From contig CAKPCJ010000018.1 in NCBI GenBank assembly GCA_934141575.1, positions 1 through 21,445 of the forward strand: a stretch of 21,445 bases of DNA. Reading direction: 5' to 3'. A program made the translations under genes and the position numbers. The DNA comes from an uncultured Bacilli bacterium (lineage in GTDB: Bacteria > Bacillota_I > Bacilli_A > RF39 > UBA660). Under the pieces are notes generated by a model. It ran no database searches. It saw only the letters and a list, made by a program, of their open reading frames with translations, and was not told the origin of the DNA. Below, in pieces: positions 8,713 through 16,786 of this stretch; position 1 is the stretch's first letter; each line of letters starts with the position of its first letter.

Positions 8713-10975
8713 AACCGGTGAATTTGTACAACATGCTTTAAAAGACATAAATTTAGAATTTAGAAAAAAAGAATTTGTAAGTATCTTAGGAGCATCTGGA
8801 AGTGGCAAGACAACTTTGCTTAATATAATTGGTGGTTTAGATAGGTATGATAGTGGTGACTTAATAATAAATGAAACCTCTACCACAAAGTTTAAGGATA
8901 AAGATTGGGATGCATATAGAAATAATTGTATCGGCTTTATTTTTCAAAGCTATAATTTAATAACACATATAAGTATATTAGAAAATGTTGAAATGGGTAT
9001 GACTCTTAGCGGGGTAAATGCTAAAAAAAGAAGAAAAAAAGCGAAAGATGCTTTAAAAAAAGTTGGCCTTGAAAAACATATAAATAAAAAACCAAACCAA
9101 TTATCAGGTGGTCAAATGCAAAGAGTAGCAATCGCAAGAGCTCTTGTAAATAATCCAGAGATAATCCTTGCTGATGAGCCAACAGGTGCTCTTGATTCTG
9201 AAACAAGCGTACAAATAATGGAATTAATAAAAGAAATAGCTAGTGATAAACTAGTTATAATGGTAACTCATAACCCAGAACTTGCAAAAAAATATTCTAC
9301 AAGAGTAATTGAATTTAAGGATGGAAAACTTATAAGTGACAGCAATCCAATAGATAAGAAAGATGAAACTAATGAAGAATACAAGATAAATAAAACATCA
9401 ATGGGATTTTTAACAGCGTTAAAATTATCATTTAACAACATAGTTACTAAAAAGGGAAGAACATTACTAACTGCTTTCGCAGCAAGTATAGGTATAATAG
9501 GAATAGCTCTTATTCTGTCGCTATCAAATGGTTTTGATAAAAAAATAGATGAATTTGAAGTAAATACGTTGTCTCAAATGCCTATTGTAATATCTCCTAC
9601 AGTAATGATATCTGATGAAAAAGCACAAGAAGAACTTAAGAATATGATGACCTCATCAGATAATTCATATACTGATAAAAAAGAGATTTATCCATTGTTA
9701 ACATTAGAAAGTATAACTCATAAAAACAAGATAACGATGGATTATATAAAATACATAGAAAAAATAGATAATTCATATATAGGTGGAATAGCGTATAACA
9801 GAGCTACCAATTTGAATATACTTTATAAAACAAATGGTAAAATAACTTATATAAATTCATCATCAATAATGGCTCCATTACCAGAAAATACTGATGGAAA
9901 AGAAGATTCAATAATAACAAATAACTTTGAAGTAATATATGGAAAAATGTCACAAGAAAAAAATGAATTACTATTACTTGTAGATTCAAAAAATAGAGTT
10001 AGTTTAGATATATTAAAATTACTAGGATATTCTGAAAATCAAACAGTAACATTCGATGAATTATTAGAGAAAGAATTTAAAGTTGTTTTTAACGATGATT
10101 TTTACAAATCATATGGTGAAAATTTTATTATGAATACATCATATGATGAGTTATATAATAACGAAAATAACTTGACATTAAGAATATCAGGAATAATAAG
10201 AGGCAAAAAAAATAGTACATTTGCAGAGTACAGTGGAACAGGCTTAATATATAAAGAATCACTTATGGAATATGTCATGGAAAAAAATGATTCATCCAAA
10301 ATAGTAAAAAAGCAAAAAGAAGCTGATTACAACGTACTAACTGGAGAAAAATTTACTGGAGACACAGAAAGCTCCAAAAATGAAATATTAGGATATTTCG
10401 GTGCAATTTCATCTCCAATAGCAATTCAAATATATCCTAAAGATTTTAAATCCAAAGATAAATTGCTAGAATATCTAGATAAATATAACGAAAATAAATC
10501 AGAAGAAGAAAAAATATTATATACTGACTACGCAAAAGCAATATCATCATTATCAAGTGGAATAATGGACGCTATAACAATAGTTTTAATAGCATTTTCA
10601 GCGATATCGCTAGTTGTTTCATCAATAATGATAGGAATTATAACATATATATCAGTTCTTGAAAGGACAAAAGAAATAGGTATTTTAAGAGCACTTGGAG
10701 CAAGAAAAAAAGATATTAAACGTGTGTTTAATGCAGAAACATTTATAATTGGTCTAACTTCTGGACTAATAGGTATTTTAATAGCAAGATTACTATTATT
10801 CCCAGCAAATGCTATAATAGAAAATCTTACTAATTTAGCTGGTGTTGCTCAAATGAATCCAGTACATGCAATTATCCTAATTATAATAAGCATATTACTT
10901 ACTGTAATAGGTGGGGCAATACCAGCTGGGATAGCAAGCAAAAAGGATCCAGTAGAATCATTAAGAACAGAATAA
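8678..10975 (+). CDS. ABC transporter ATPase/permease fusion (MacB-like)
   Basis: The 765-residue protein joins an ATPase and an FtsX-type permease in one chain. The ATPase has Walker A GASGSGKT (38-45), Q-loop Gln90, signature LSGGQ (142-146), Walker B ending in LADEPTGALD (164-173, Glu167) and H-loop His198. The permease has a first membrane helix at about 262-283, a large extracellular part (about 290-620) and three helices at the C-terminus, with the ERTKEIGILRALGA motif typical of FtsX/MacB. Such pumps move peptides, lipoproteins or antibiotics, or act mechanically on cell-wall enzymes; the cargo is unknown. The ATG has GGAGG 6 nt upstream, inside the end of the YfhO-family gene. No clear terminator follows. 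Confidence 0.95.
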   Translation: MLKLEKINKSYKTGEFVQHALKDINLEFRKKEFVSILGASGSGKTTLLNIIGGLDRYDSGDLIINETSTTKFKDKDWDAYRNNCIGFIFQSYNLITHISILENVEMGMTLSGVNAKKRRKKAKDALKKVGLEKHINKKPNQLSGGQMQRVAIARALVNNPEIILADEPTGALDSETSVQIMELIKEIASDKLVIMVTHNPELAKKYSTRVIEFKDGKLISDSNPIDKKDETNEEYKINKTSMGFLTALKLSFNNIVTKKGRTLLTAFAASIGIIGIALILSLSNGFDKKIDEFEVNTLSQMPIVISPTVMISDEKAQEELKNMMTSSDNSYTDKKEIYPLLTLESITHKNKITMDYIKYIEKIDNSYIGGIAYNRATNLNILYKTNGKITYINSSSIMAPLPENTDGKEDSIITNNFEVIYGKMSQEKNELLLLVDSKNRVSLDILKLLGYSENQTVTFDELLEKEFKVVFNDDFYKSYGENFIMNTSYDELYNNENNLTLRISGIIRGKKNSTFAEYSGTGLIYKESLMEYVMEKNDSSKIVKKQKEADYNVLTGEKFTGDTESSKNEILGYFGAISSPIAIQIYPKDFKSKDKLLEYLDKYNENKSEEEKILYTDYAKAISSLSSGIMDAITIVLIAFSAISLVVSSIMIGIITYISVLERTKEIGILRALGARKKDIKRVFNAETFIIGLTSGLIGILIARLLLFPANAIIENLTNLAGVAQMNPVHAIILIIISILLTVIGGAIPAGIASKKDPVESLRTE

Positions 10976-10991
10976 AATTGTAATAATAGTA

Positions 10992-11020
10992 TTTACAACA
11001 ACATACATATTTGGTATAAT
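10992..11020 (+). promoter_or_regulatory. Sigma-A promoter of the 197-aa gene
   Basis: TTTACA (10992-10997) and TATAAT (11015-11020) are 17 bp apart, between the ABC gene and the next ATG. Confidence 0.7.
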
Positions 11021-11049
11021 ATATAATCCAAAAGAAGTAAGGTGATATT

Positions 11050-11643
11050 ATGGAAATATGTAAACGTGAAAACAAATCAAACTACAGCTGCTATATTTTT
11101 GACTGTGATAACGGACTTGTCTGGAAAAAAGGTTATGACCAAAATGATGATTTATACTGGCAAGTAGTGAATTACAGTGGAGATAGTAGAAACATAATAA
11201 GAATAGATATTCCTAAAAGTGAAGAAAGTTATAACCAAATAGATGCCTTGTATAACGAAATGGTTAATTCAAAAAAAGATAACATTAATAGCAAAGATAC
11301 ATATTATATAGACGATATTAATGAATATGATAACTTTAGATTATACAATCCAAAAGAAAACTTAATACACTGGGTAAGTGATACTGGAAAAATTAATACA
11401 GAAGAGCTTTATATTTATAAAGATGATGATGAAAGATTTTATAGTGTTATATTTTTTAGTCAAAACCCAAATGTTAGAAATATTAAAATTATATTCAGCA
11501 CAAACCATTCAAAATATGGTAATTTTAGTGAAGCATTTAGAAGAGACTTTGGTAGAACTCTGGATGTAGCATTTGATAAATATGATGAGTGTTTTGAAAA
11601 AATACAAAAAGGTAATAAACAATATCTTAAGAAAGTGAGTTAA
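11050..11643 (+). CDS. Hypothetical protein, 197 aa
   Basis: I do not recognise this protein. It lacks a signal peptide or membrane helix and is rich in Asp, Asn, Tyr and Lys. The first half contains CYIFDCDNGLVW and YWQVVNYSGDSR, which suggest beta strands. Near the C-terminus FSEAFRRDFGRTLDVAFDKYDECFEK is probably a helix. Cysteines are few (C4, C14, C19, and one in DECFEK). The ATG at 11050 has AAGG at 11039-11042. It is followed after 2 nt by a small membrane protein gene, so the two form one operon and may work together. No function can be given. Confidence 0.75.
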   Translation: MEICKRENKSNYSCYIFDCDNGLVWKKGYDQNDDLYWQVVNYSGDSRNIIRIDIPKSEESYNQIDALYNEMVNSKKDNINSKDTYYIDDINEYDNFRLYNPKENLIHWVSDTGKINTEELYIYKDDDERFYSVIFFSQNPNVRNIKIIFSTNHSKYGNFSEAFRRDFGRTLDVAFDKYDECFEKIQKGNKQYLKKVS

Positions 11644-11645
11644 CT

Positions 11646-11903
11646 ATGAAATTTGAAGAAAAAATAAATAATTTAAGATTCAGAGAAAAATGTACAATGT
11701 TTTCATCAGTAGGATTTGTAATTGCAGGAGGATTGGCACTAGCTGGCGAAAATGACATACCAATGGGAATAACATTGATATATGGTGGAATTCAGTTATC
11801 AGCAATATCATGTGAATATCATAAAATGGCAAACCAAATGACTGATAACATTTACAATCATGAGGTAAAACAGTTAATTAAAAGAAAAAAAGGTATTAAA
11901 TAA
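11646..11903 (+). CDS. Small membrane protein, 85 aa
   Basis: Residues about 18-36 (from MFSSVGF) and 39-56 (MGITLIYGG) form two likely membrane helices joined by a short GENDIP turn. Both ends are charged: an N-terminal helix with Lys, Glu and Arg, and a basic C-terminal KRKKGIK, which is likely cytoplasmic. The start codon lies 2 nt after the stop of the 197-aa gene and has a weak ribosome site (GAAAGTGAG). The stop codon is part of the terminator hairpin. The family is unknown; a partner or anchor role for the upstream protein is only a guess. Confidence 0.65.
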   Translation: MKFEEKINNLRFREKCTMFSSVGFVIAGGLALAGENDIPMGITLIYGGIQLSAISCEYHKMANQMTDNIYNHEVKQLIKRKKGIK

Positions 11904-11914
11904 TATCTTTTTTT
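11886..11914 (+). terminator. Terminator overlapping the stop of the 85-aa gene
   Basis: AAAAAAGGTATTA (11886-11898) pairs with TAATATCTTTTTT (11901-11913) with one wobble. The TAA stop lies in the right arm and a T-run follows. Confidence 0.75.
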
Positions 11915-11915
11915 A

Positions 11916-11924
11916 TGTTATAAT
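11916..11924 (+). promoter_or_regulatory. Extended -10 promoter of miaB
   Basis: TGTTATAAT is an extended -10 directly after the previous terminator. A -35 would lie inside that hairpin and is not clear. The ribosome site GAGGAAG begins at 11935. Confidence 0.55.
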
Positions 11925-11948
11925 CTTATTTATTGAGGAAGTGGTATT

Positions 11949-13367
11949 ATGGAAATTCCTAATCTAAAAACAGCAGCAAAAAGAAGTAGAGAAGCAGTAA
12001 TAGAAACTAAAAACTATTTAAAGCCAACAGAATTGGTTGGTGAAAACAAAAAGTGTTATGTAAGAACATATGGATGTCAAATGAACGAACATGACAGTGA
12101 AAATATAAGGGCAATTCTTGAAGAAATGGGATATAAAAATACAGACAATTATCTTGATGCTGATTTAATTATTCTTAATACTTGTGCAATAAGGGAAAAT
12201 GCACATAATAAAGTATTTGGGTTTTTAGGAAGGTTAAAACATTTAAAACGAAACAAACCCTCTCTTATGATAGGTATGTGTGGATGCATGGCACAAGAAG
12301 AAGTTGTAGTTAATGAGATAATGGAAAAATATAAATGGCTTAATTTTGTATTTGGTACTCATAATATACACAACTTACCTAGCATATTAACATCTGCCAT
12401 CGAAAAACAAAACCAACAAATTGAGGTTTGGAGCAAAGAAGGAGATATTATTGAAAATATACCTGTGAAAAGAGATTCCAAATTAAAAGCATGGGTTAAC
12501 ATAATGTACGGATGTGATAAATTTTGTACCTATTGTATAGTTCCTTTTACAAGAGGACGTCAAAGAAGCAGAGATAAAGACGATATTATAAAAGAGGTTA
12601 CTGATTTAGTTAATAATGGTTACAAGGAAGTTACACTACTTGGTCAAAATGTAAATGCTTATGGAAAAGACATTGAAAACTATAATTATAATATGGCTAA
12701 CTTGCTCGAAGATGTTGCGAAAACCGGGATAGATAGAATAAGATTTGTTACAAGCCACCCTTGGGATTTTTCAGATGATATGATAGATGTAATTGCAAAA
12801 TATGACAATGTAATGCCATATATACACTTACCAATTCAATCAGGAAGTAGCAAAATTTTAAAAATAATGGGAAGAAGATATACTAAAGAAGATTATCTAA
12901 AGTTATTTGACAAAATAAAAGAAAAAATACCTAATGCATCTATATCAACAGATATAATAGTAGGATTTCCAAATGAAACAGAAGAAGATTTTATGGAAAC
13001 ATTAGAAGTGGTTAATTATTGTAAATTTGATTTAGCATACACATTTATTTACTCAAAAAGAGAAGGAACACCAGCAAGTAAAATGAAAGACTCTGTTTCA
13101 TTAGAAGAAAAAGAGAATAGACTATATAAACTTAACGAAGTCGTTAATAGTTATGCAAAAATGAATAATGAAAAATTATTAGGAAAAACAGTACCTGTCT
13201 TAATAGAAGGATTAAGTGAAAAGGATAAAAATAAAATTTGTGGGTATACTGATACTATGAAATTAGTAAATGTAACAGGTGATAAAAAATATATTGGTAA
13301 GATTGTAAATGTTAAAATAACAGAAGCTAAAAGTTTTAGTTTAGATGGAGAGATAATTAATGAATAA
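11949..13367 (+). CDS. miaB: tRNA-2-methylthio-N6-dimethylallyladenosine synthase
   Basis: MiaB is a radical-SAM methylthiotransferase that adds a methylthio group to i6A37 in tRNAs reading UNN codons. The N-terminal domain has the three cluster cysteines in YGCQMN (C43), NTC (C79) and GCMAQ (C113). The radical-SAM motif CxxxCxxC is C189-C193-C196 (YGCDKFCTYC). A TRAM domain ends the protein (about 405-472). The 472 residues are normal for the family. The gene overlaps the next one by 8 nt, as part of the order miaB-ricA that B. subtilis also has (ymcB-ymcA). Confidence 0.96.
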   Translation: MEIPNLKTAAKRSREAVIETKNYLKPTELVGENKKCYVRTYGCQMNEHDSENIRAILEEMGYKNTDNYLDADLIILNTCAIRENAHNKVFGFLGRLKHLKRNKPSLMIGMCGCMAQEEVVVNEIMEKYKWLNFVFGTHNIHNLPSILTSAIEKQNQQIEVWSKEGDIIENIPVKRDSKLKAWVNIMYGCDKFCTYCIVPFTRGRQRSRDKDDIIKEVTDLVNNGYKEVTLLGQNVNAYGKDIENYNYNMANLLEDVAKTGIDRIRFVTSHPWDFSDDMIDVIAKYDNVMPYIHLPIQSGSSKILKIMGRRYTKEDYLKLFDKIKEKIPNASISTDIIVGFPNETEEDFMETLEVVNYCKFDLAYTFIYSKREGTPASKMKDSVSLEEKENRLYKLNEVVNSYAKMNNEKLLGKTVPVLIEGLSEKDKNKICGYTDTMKLVNVTGDKKYIGKIVNVKITEAKSFSLDGEIINE

Positions 13368-13701
13368 TATTGAAATTAAAGAACAAGAACTAATAAATGC
13401 TATTAATGAATCAGACGCGTATATTAAGTATACAGAAGCCAAAAAAGTTTTAGATGACAGTACGTACCTAAAAGAATTAATAGAAAATATTAAATCTATA
13501 CAAAAAGAACTTACAAAAGCCGAAAAAAAAGGGGATACAGATCTAATAAAGCAAAAACAAGAAGAATTAGCAAGATGCAATAATGAATTAGATGAAAATC
13601 CAATATACGTCAATTACAAAAATAGAGTTGATGAATTGAATAACATTTTATTAGTTATAAAACAAAATTTAGATTCTTATTTTTCAAAAAAAATAAATTA
13701 A
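13360..13701 (+). CDS. ricA: YlbF/YmcA (RicA-like) family protein
   Basis: A 113-residue, almost fully helical, highly charged protein of the Com_YlbF family. In B. subtilis the RicA (YmcA), RicF and RicT proteins form a complex that guides RNase Y mRNA processing and affects competence, biofilm and sporulation. The match rests on helical pattern (AYIKYTEAKKVLDD; a central QKEL..AEKKGD; NPIYVNYKNRVDEL) and on position directly behind miaB, as in Bacillus. It is shorter than B. subtilis YmcA and has a single Cys, so metal-cluster binding may be lost. It starts at ATG 13360 inside the end of miaB (8-nt overlap), so translation is coupled. Confidence 0.8.
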   Translation: MNNIEIKEQELINAINESDAYIKYTEAKKVLDDSTYLKELIENIKSIQKELTKAEKKGDTDLIKQKQEELARCNNELDENPIYVNYKNRVDELNNILLVIKQNLDSYFSKKIN

Positions 13702-13728
13702 CAAGTTTAAAAAATTGTTAATTTTTTT
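13695..13728 (+). terminator. Terminator of miaB-ricA
   Basis: AAATTAACAA (13695-13704) and TTGTTAATTT (13715-13724) form a perfect 10-bp stem followed by Ts to 13728. The TAA stop of ricA lies in the left arm. Confidence 0.8.
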
Positions 13729-13756
13729 ATTTCAAAATAAGTTATATAAAAAGCAC

Positions 13757-13795
13757 AAGCATATAAAATTTAATTAGGAGGGATTTTATATGCTT
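13757..13795 (+). promoter_or_regulatory. Hairpin enclosing ribosome site and start codon of the first sigma gene
   Basis: AAGCATATAAAA (13757-13768) is perfectly complementary to TTTTATATGCTT (13784-13795). The 15-nt loop holds the ribosome site AGGAGGG (13776-13782), and the right arm holds the ATG (13790-13792). Folded in RNA, it would hide the start codon; as DNA it could be an operator. A SigE-like -10 (CATATAAA, 13760) overlaps the left arm, so the promoter is unclear. Confidence 0.7.
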
Positions 13796-14824
13796 TATGA
13801 TAAATACGCAAATTGGATGCCAAAAACAATTGATAAAAATGAAATTCTAGAGAATTTTATTAAATTCAAAAATGGAGATGTTCAATCAAGAGAAAAGATA
13901 ATAACATATAATTTAAGACTTGTTCCATATATAGTAACAAATAAATTTCAAGGCATCGATTATGACAAAGACGAACTTATATCAATAGGAATAATTGGAC
14001 TTATTAAGGCAGTTGACACGTTCAAAATTGAAAAGAAAATAGAGTTTACTACTTATGCGTCAAGGTGTATATGTAACGAAATATTAATGGTAATAAGAAA
14101 AAATAAAAAAAGAAGTTTAGATAATTTGTTAGGAGATGTAATTGTAGAAAATGGAAACGGAGAAAAATTGACCTTAGAGGAAATACTACCATATGATGAG
14201 TATGTAGACGAAGTATATGAAAAAAAAGAAATTAAAGCTGAAATAGTAAAAATACTAGAAAAATTGCCAGAAAGAGATAAAAAAATAGTTATGCTATATT
14301 TTGGATTCATAGGTGACAGAACATATAGTCAAGCTGAAATTTCAAATATATTTGGTTTATCCCAGTCATATATTACTAGAGTATTAAAGAAAAATTTAGA
14401 AGCAATAAGGGAAGAGTTGATAAAAGCGGACATAGTCGAAATGGGATATTTAGAAATTAACTTTAATATAATTGTTGAAACGTTAACTAAAATATTAAAA
14501 ATATACAGCAAAGAGCAAATAAGTAGTGTCATTAAGAATTTAAGTATGAGAGATAAAACTTTATTACAAAAGGTTTATTGTTCAAGAAATATAGAAGAAG
14601 AATTTAAACTTCTATACCAAGAAATAATTCCAAAAGTGATAAGTAACATAATTGAAGGGAAAAATGATTTTAATATAAAAGGATATAAAAAAAATTTGGT
14701 TAGACAAGTAATTCTCTACTTGTTATCCAGCGATGAAGAAATTTCTAAAAAAAGCATTTCAAAACTTTTAGATACAAATATGATAAATGTTAACCGTGCC
14801 TTAATAAAAAAACAAAAAAAGTAG
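13790..14824 (+). CDS. SigE/SigK-like sporulation sigma factor with C-terminal extension
   Basis: Sigma-70 family protein, 344 residues. Region 2 (about 38-105) has NLRLVPYIV, DELISIGIIGLIKAVDTF and YASRCICNEILM, the last being a hallmark of SigE and SigK, the mother-cell sigma factors. Region 4 (about 150-208) has LPERDKKIVMLYFG and a helix-turn-helix with LSQSYITRVLKK. SigE and SigK normally end here; this protein continues with about 135 more residues (211-344), mostly helical, holding the module YSKEQISSV (239-247) shared with the next gene. The N-terminus is short and lacks the hydrophobic pro-sequence of pro-SigE or pro-SigK. It lies between ricA and cotE, so a role in coat gene expression is plausible. 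The ribosome site AGGAGGG is 7 nt before the ATG. The stop is TAG. Confidence 0.88.
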   Translation: MLYDKYANWMPKTIDKNEILENFIKFKNGDVQSREKIITYNLRLVPYIVTNKFQGIDYDKDELISIGIIGLIKAVDTFKIEKKIEFTTYASRCICNEILMVIRKNKKRSLDNLLGDVIVENGNGEKLTLEEILPYDEYVDEVYEKKEIKAEIVKILEKLPERDKKIVMLYFGFIGDRTYSQAEISNIFGLSQSYITRVLKKNLEAIREELIKADIVEMGYLEINFNIIVETLTKILKIYSKEQISSVIKNLSMRDKTLLQKVYCSRNIEEEFKLLYQEIIPKVISNIIEGKNDFNIKGYKKNLVRQVILYLLSSDEEISKKSISKLLDTNMINVNRALIKKQKK

Positions 14825-14845
14825 CAAAAAATTACTTTTTTTGTT
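14811..14845 (+). terminator. Terminator of the first sigma gene
   Basis: AACAAAAAAAGTA (14811-14823) and TACTTTTTTTGTT (14833-14845) form a perfect 13-bp stem with a 9-nt loop. The TAG stop lies at the end of the left arm. As the arms are nearly all A-T and little U-tract follows, it may be leaky. Confidence 0.65.
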
Positions 14846-14885
14846 AAAATAAACTTATAAATTTGTATTTTGAGGTGAGGGGTTT

Positions 14886-16748
14886 ATGGAAAAAAATAAC
14901 GGAGAGAGCATGGATGTACTTGAACTAATTGAGTTAACTAAAAACAAATTAGTAAAAGAATATCCAAATATAACAGGAGAAATAATAGATGAGTTAATTG
15001 AAAAAAGTATTATAGAAAATAGTGATTTTCTAAGTAATAACAGCTTATTTCAAGAAAAAACAATCGCACTATTAAAAAAAGTATTAAAAGATAATAATGA
15101 CATTCCGAGTAGTAAAAAATTTAGTTCAGTTGATATTTACTTAAAAGAAATAGATAGGGATTTACTAAGTAAAGAAGAAGAAAAGGAACTATTAATAAAA
15201 GCTTCAAATGGAGATATTGAATCCAGAAATAAACTTGTAGAAAAAAATCAAAGATTAGTATATTTAATCGCAAAAAAATACATTATCCCACCAATTATGC
15301 TAAGCGACCTAATACAAGAGGGAAACATTGGATTAATGAGAGCAATTGATCGATTTGATGTATCAAAGGGTTTTCGATTTTCTACATACGCCTATATTTG
15401 CATAATTCAAGCAATTTTAAGATATATTCAAATTAACAGGTATTCTGTAAAATTACCATATGGCATGCAAGATAAAATATTAAAATATAACAAAGAACAC
15501 AATAGTTTTTGTAATACACATGATAGGAAACCAACAACAGAAGAGATGGCATCAATACTTAATATTTCCATTGAAAAAACACGAGAAATAAAAGATGCAA
15601 TATGTTTTTCGGTACCAGTAAGCCTAAATGAACATTTATCCGATGAAAGTGATGATGAATTAGAAAGCACTTTATCAGACGATTCAGTATCAGTAGAGGA
15701 TGTTTCACTTAAAAAAGATAGAAAGCACGAAGTTGACATGCTTTTAAATAATAGTGGATTAACAGACAAAGAAAAAATAATAATAATTAAAAGATTCGGC
15801 CTTGATGGAAATAAGCCATCTACATTATCAGATATAGCTAGCATATTAAATTGTTCTAGAGAAAGGGTAAGGCAACAAGAAAGTAAAATATTACAAAAAC
15901 TTAGAAATTCAAAATATATAGTGGGATTATGTGAATATATGGAGCATCCCGACGAATGTAAGAAAAAAGTAGCACCCCAACCTGAAAAACCTAAAATTAT
16001 TTTGAAACAACCAATACTAAGTATTTACGACAGCCTATCAAAATACAGTAAAGAGGACATAGATAGTGTGCTACTAGGATTAACAGAAGATGAAAAAGAT
16101 ATAATTTCATTAAAATATAATAGCATCGTATATAGGCAACAACATGATAAAAAATTTACTTTGCCAGAAAAAAGAACACTAACTACTATAATACTTCCAA
16201 AAATAAAAAAAGAACTAGAAAAAATAAAAGAAGAAAAAGAAGCAAAACAAAGAAGACAAAAGCTAATTGCTAAAGCTCAACAAAAAAGACTTAAAAATGA
16301 ACAATTAAAGCAAGAAGAAAAGAATTCTAATTATGATATAAATATGATAAGAGCAGTAATAGATAGAGTAAAATCAAAATATAAGGACTTTTTAAAATAT
16401 ATTAAAAGTAGCTATTTCAAAATATTAAAAGAAGAATTAAAAGATATACCTCTTAATTCGTTAGAGATAAACCCTAATATATATTTAATGACTGTTGCTG
16501 AAAATGTTGTAGTAAGAGAATTATGTAAAAAATGCAAAGAAGGAAATATTGATTTAGAAATAGCAATGGTTGAAAAGTATAGGGATTTAACAAATTTTAT
16601 TATAAGAAAAAAAGAAATTGGGGATAAAGCAAAAGCTGATGATGTAATAATAAGTGCGATTAGCTCTTATGATGGAAAATGTTCGTTTTCATTACATATT
16701 TCCGAAATATTAAAAAAATATAATCAAAAACAAAAAATTCTTAAATAA
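14886..16748 (+). CDS. RpoD-like sigma factor with long C-terminal extension
   Basis: Sigma-70 family protein, 620 residues. Region 1.2 is near 81-105 (VDIYLKEI..D.LSKEEE). Region 2 (about 115-195) has NQRLVYLIAKKY and DLIQEGNIGLMRAIDRFD. Region 3 is about 196-265. Region 4 (about 288-342) has LTDKEKIIIIKRFGLDG and CSRERVRQQESKILQKL. Region 2.3/2.4 reads YAYICIIQAI where housekeeping factors have TWWIRQAI, so the paired Trp residues used in promoter melting are gone and this is not the main sigma factor. After residue 345 come about 275 extra residues: YSKEDIDSV (387-395), a second region-4.1-like LTEDEKDIISLKY (399-411), a charged helix (440-480) and a helical C-terminal domain. The ATG at 14886 has AGGTGAGGGG; a second ATG at 14910 is possible. 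Role unknown, probably sporulation-linked by position. Confidence 0.85.
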   Translation: MEKNNGESMDVLELIELTKNKLVKEYPNITGEIIDELIEKSIIENSDFLSNNSLFQEKTIALLKKVLKDNNDIPSSKKFSSVDIYLKEIDRDLLSKEEEKELLIKASNGDIESRNKLVEKNQRLVYLIAKKYIIPPIMLSDLIQEGNIGLMRAIDRFDVSKGFRFSTYAYICIIQAILRYIQINRYSVKLPYGMQDKILKYNKEHNSFCNTHDRKPTTEEMASILNISIEKTREIKDAICFSVPVSLNEHLSDESDDELESTLSDDSVSVEDVSLKKDRKHEVDMLLNNSGLTDKEKIIIIKRFGLDGNKPSTLSDIASILNCSRERVRQQESKILQKLRNSKYIVGLCEYMEHPDECKKKVAPQPEKPKIILKQPILSIYDSLSKYSKEDIDSVLLGLTEDEKDIISLKYNSIVYRQQHDKKFTLPEKRTLTTIILPKIKKELEKIKEEKEAKQRRQKLIAKAQQKRLKNEQLKQEEKNSNYDINMIRAVIDRVKSKYKDFLKYIKSSYFKILKEELKDIPLNSLEINPNIYLMTVAENVVVRELCKKCKEGNIDLEIAMVEKYRDLTNFIIRKKEIGDKAKADDVIISAISSYDGKCSFSLHISEILKKYNQKQKILK

Positions 16749-16772
16749 AGGCATTCTTTTGGATGCTTTTTT
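16747..16772 (+). terminator. Terminator of the second sigma gene
   Basis: AAAGGCATTC (16747-16756) pairs with GGATGCTTTT (16761-16770) around a TTTT loop, with two wobbles, followed by Ts to 16772. The stop codon overlaps the left arm by two bases. Confidence 0.75.
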
Positions 16773-16786
16773 CAATTTATAATCAC

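Noticed and set aside
15428..15844. 138-aa reading frame on the minus strand
   Set aside because: It is antisense to regions 2.4-4 of the second sigma gene; Ser/Leu-rich shadow without start signals.
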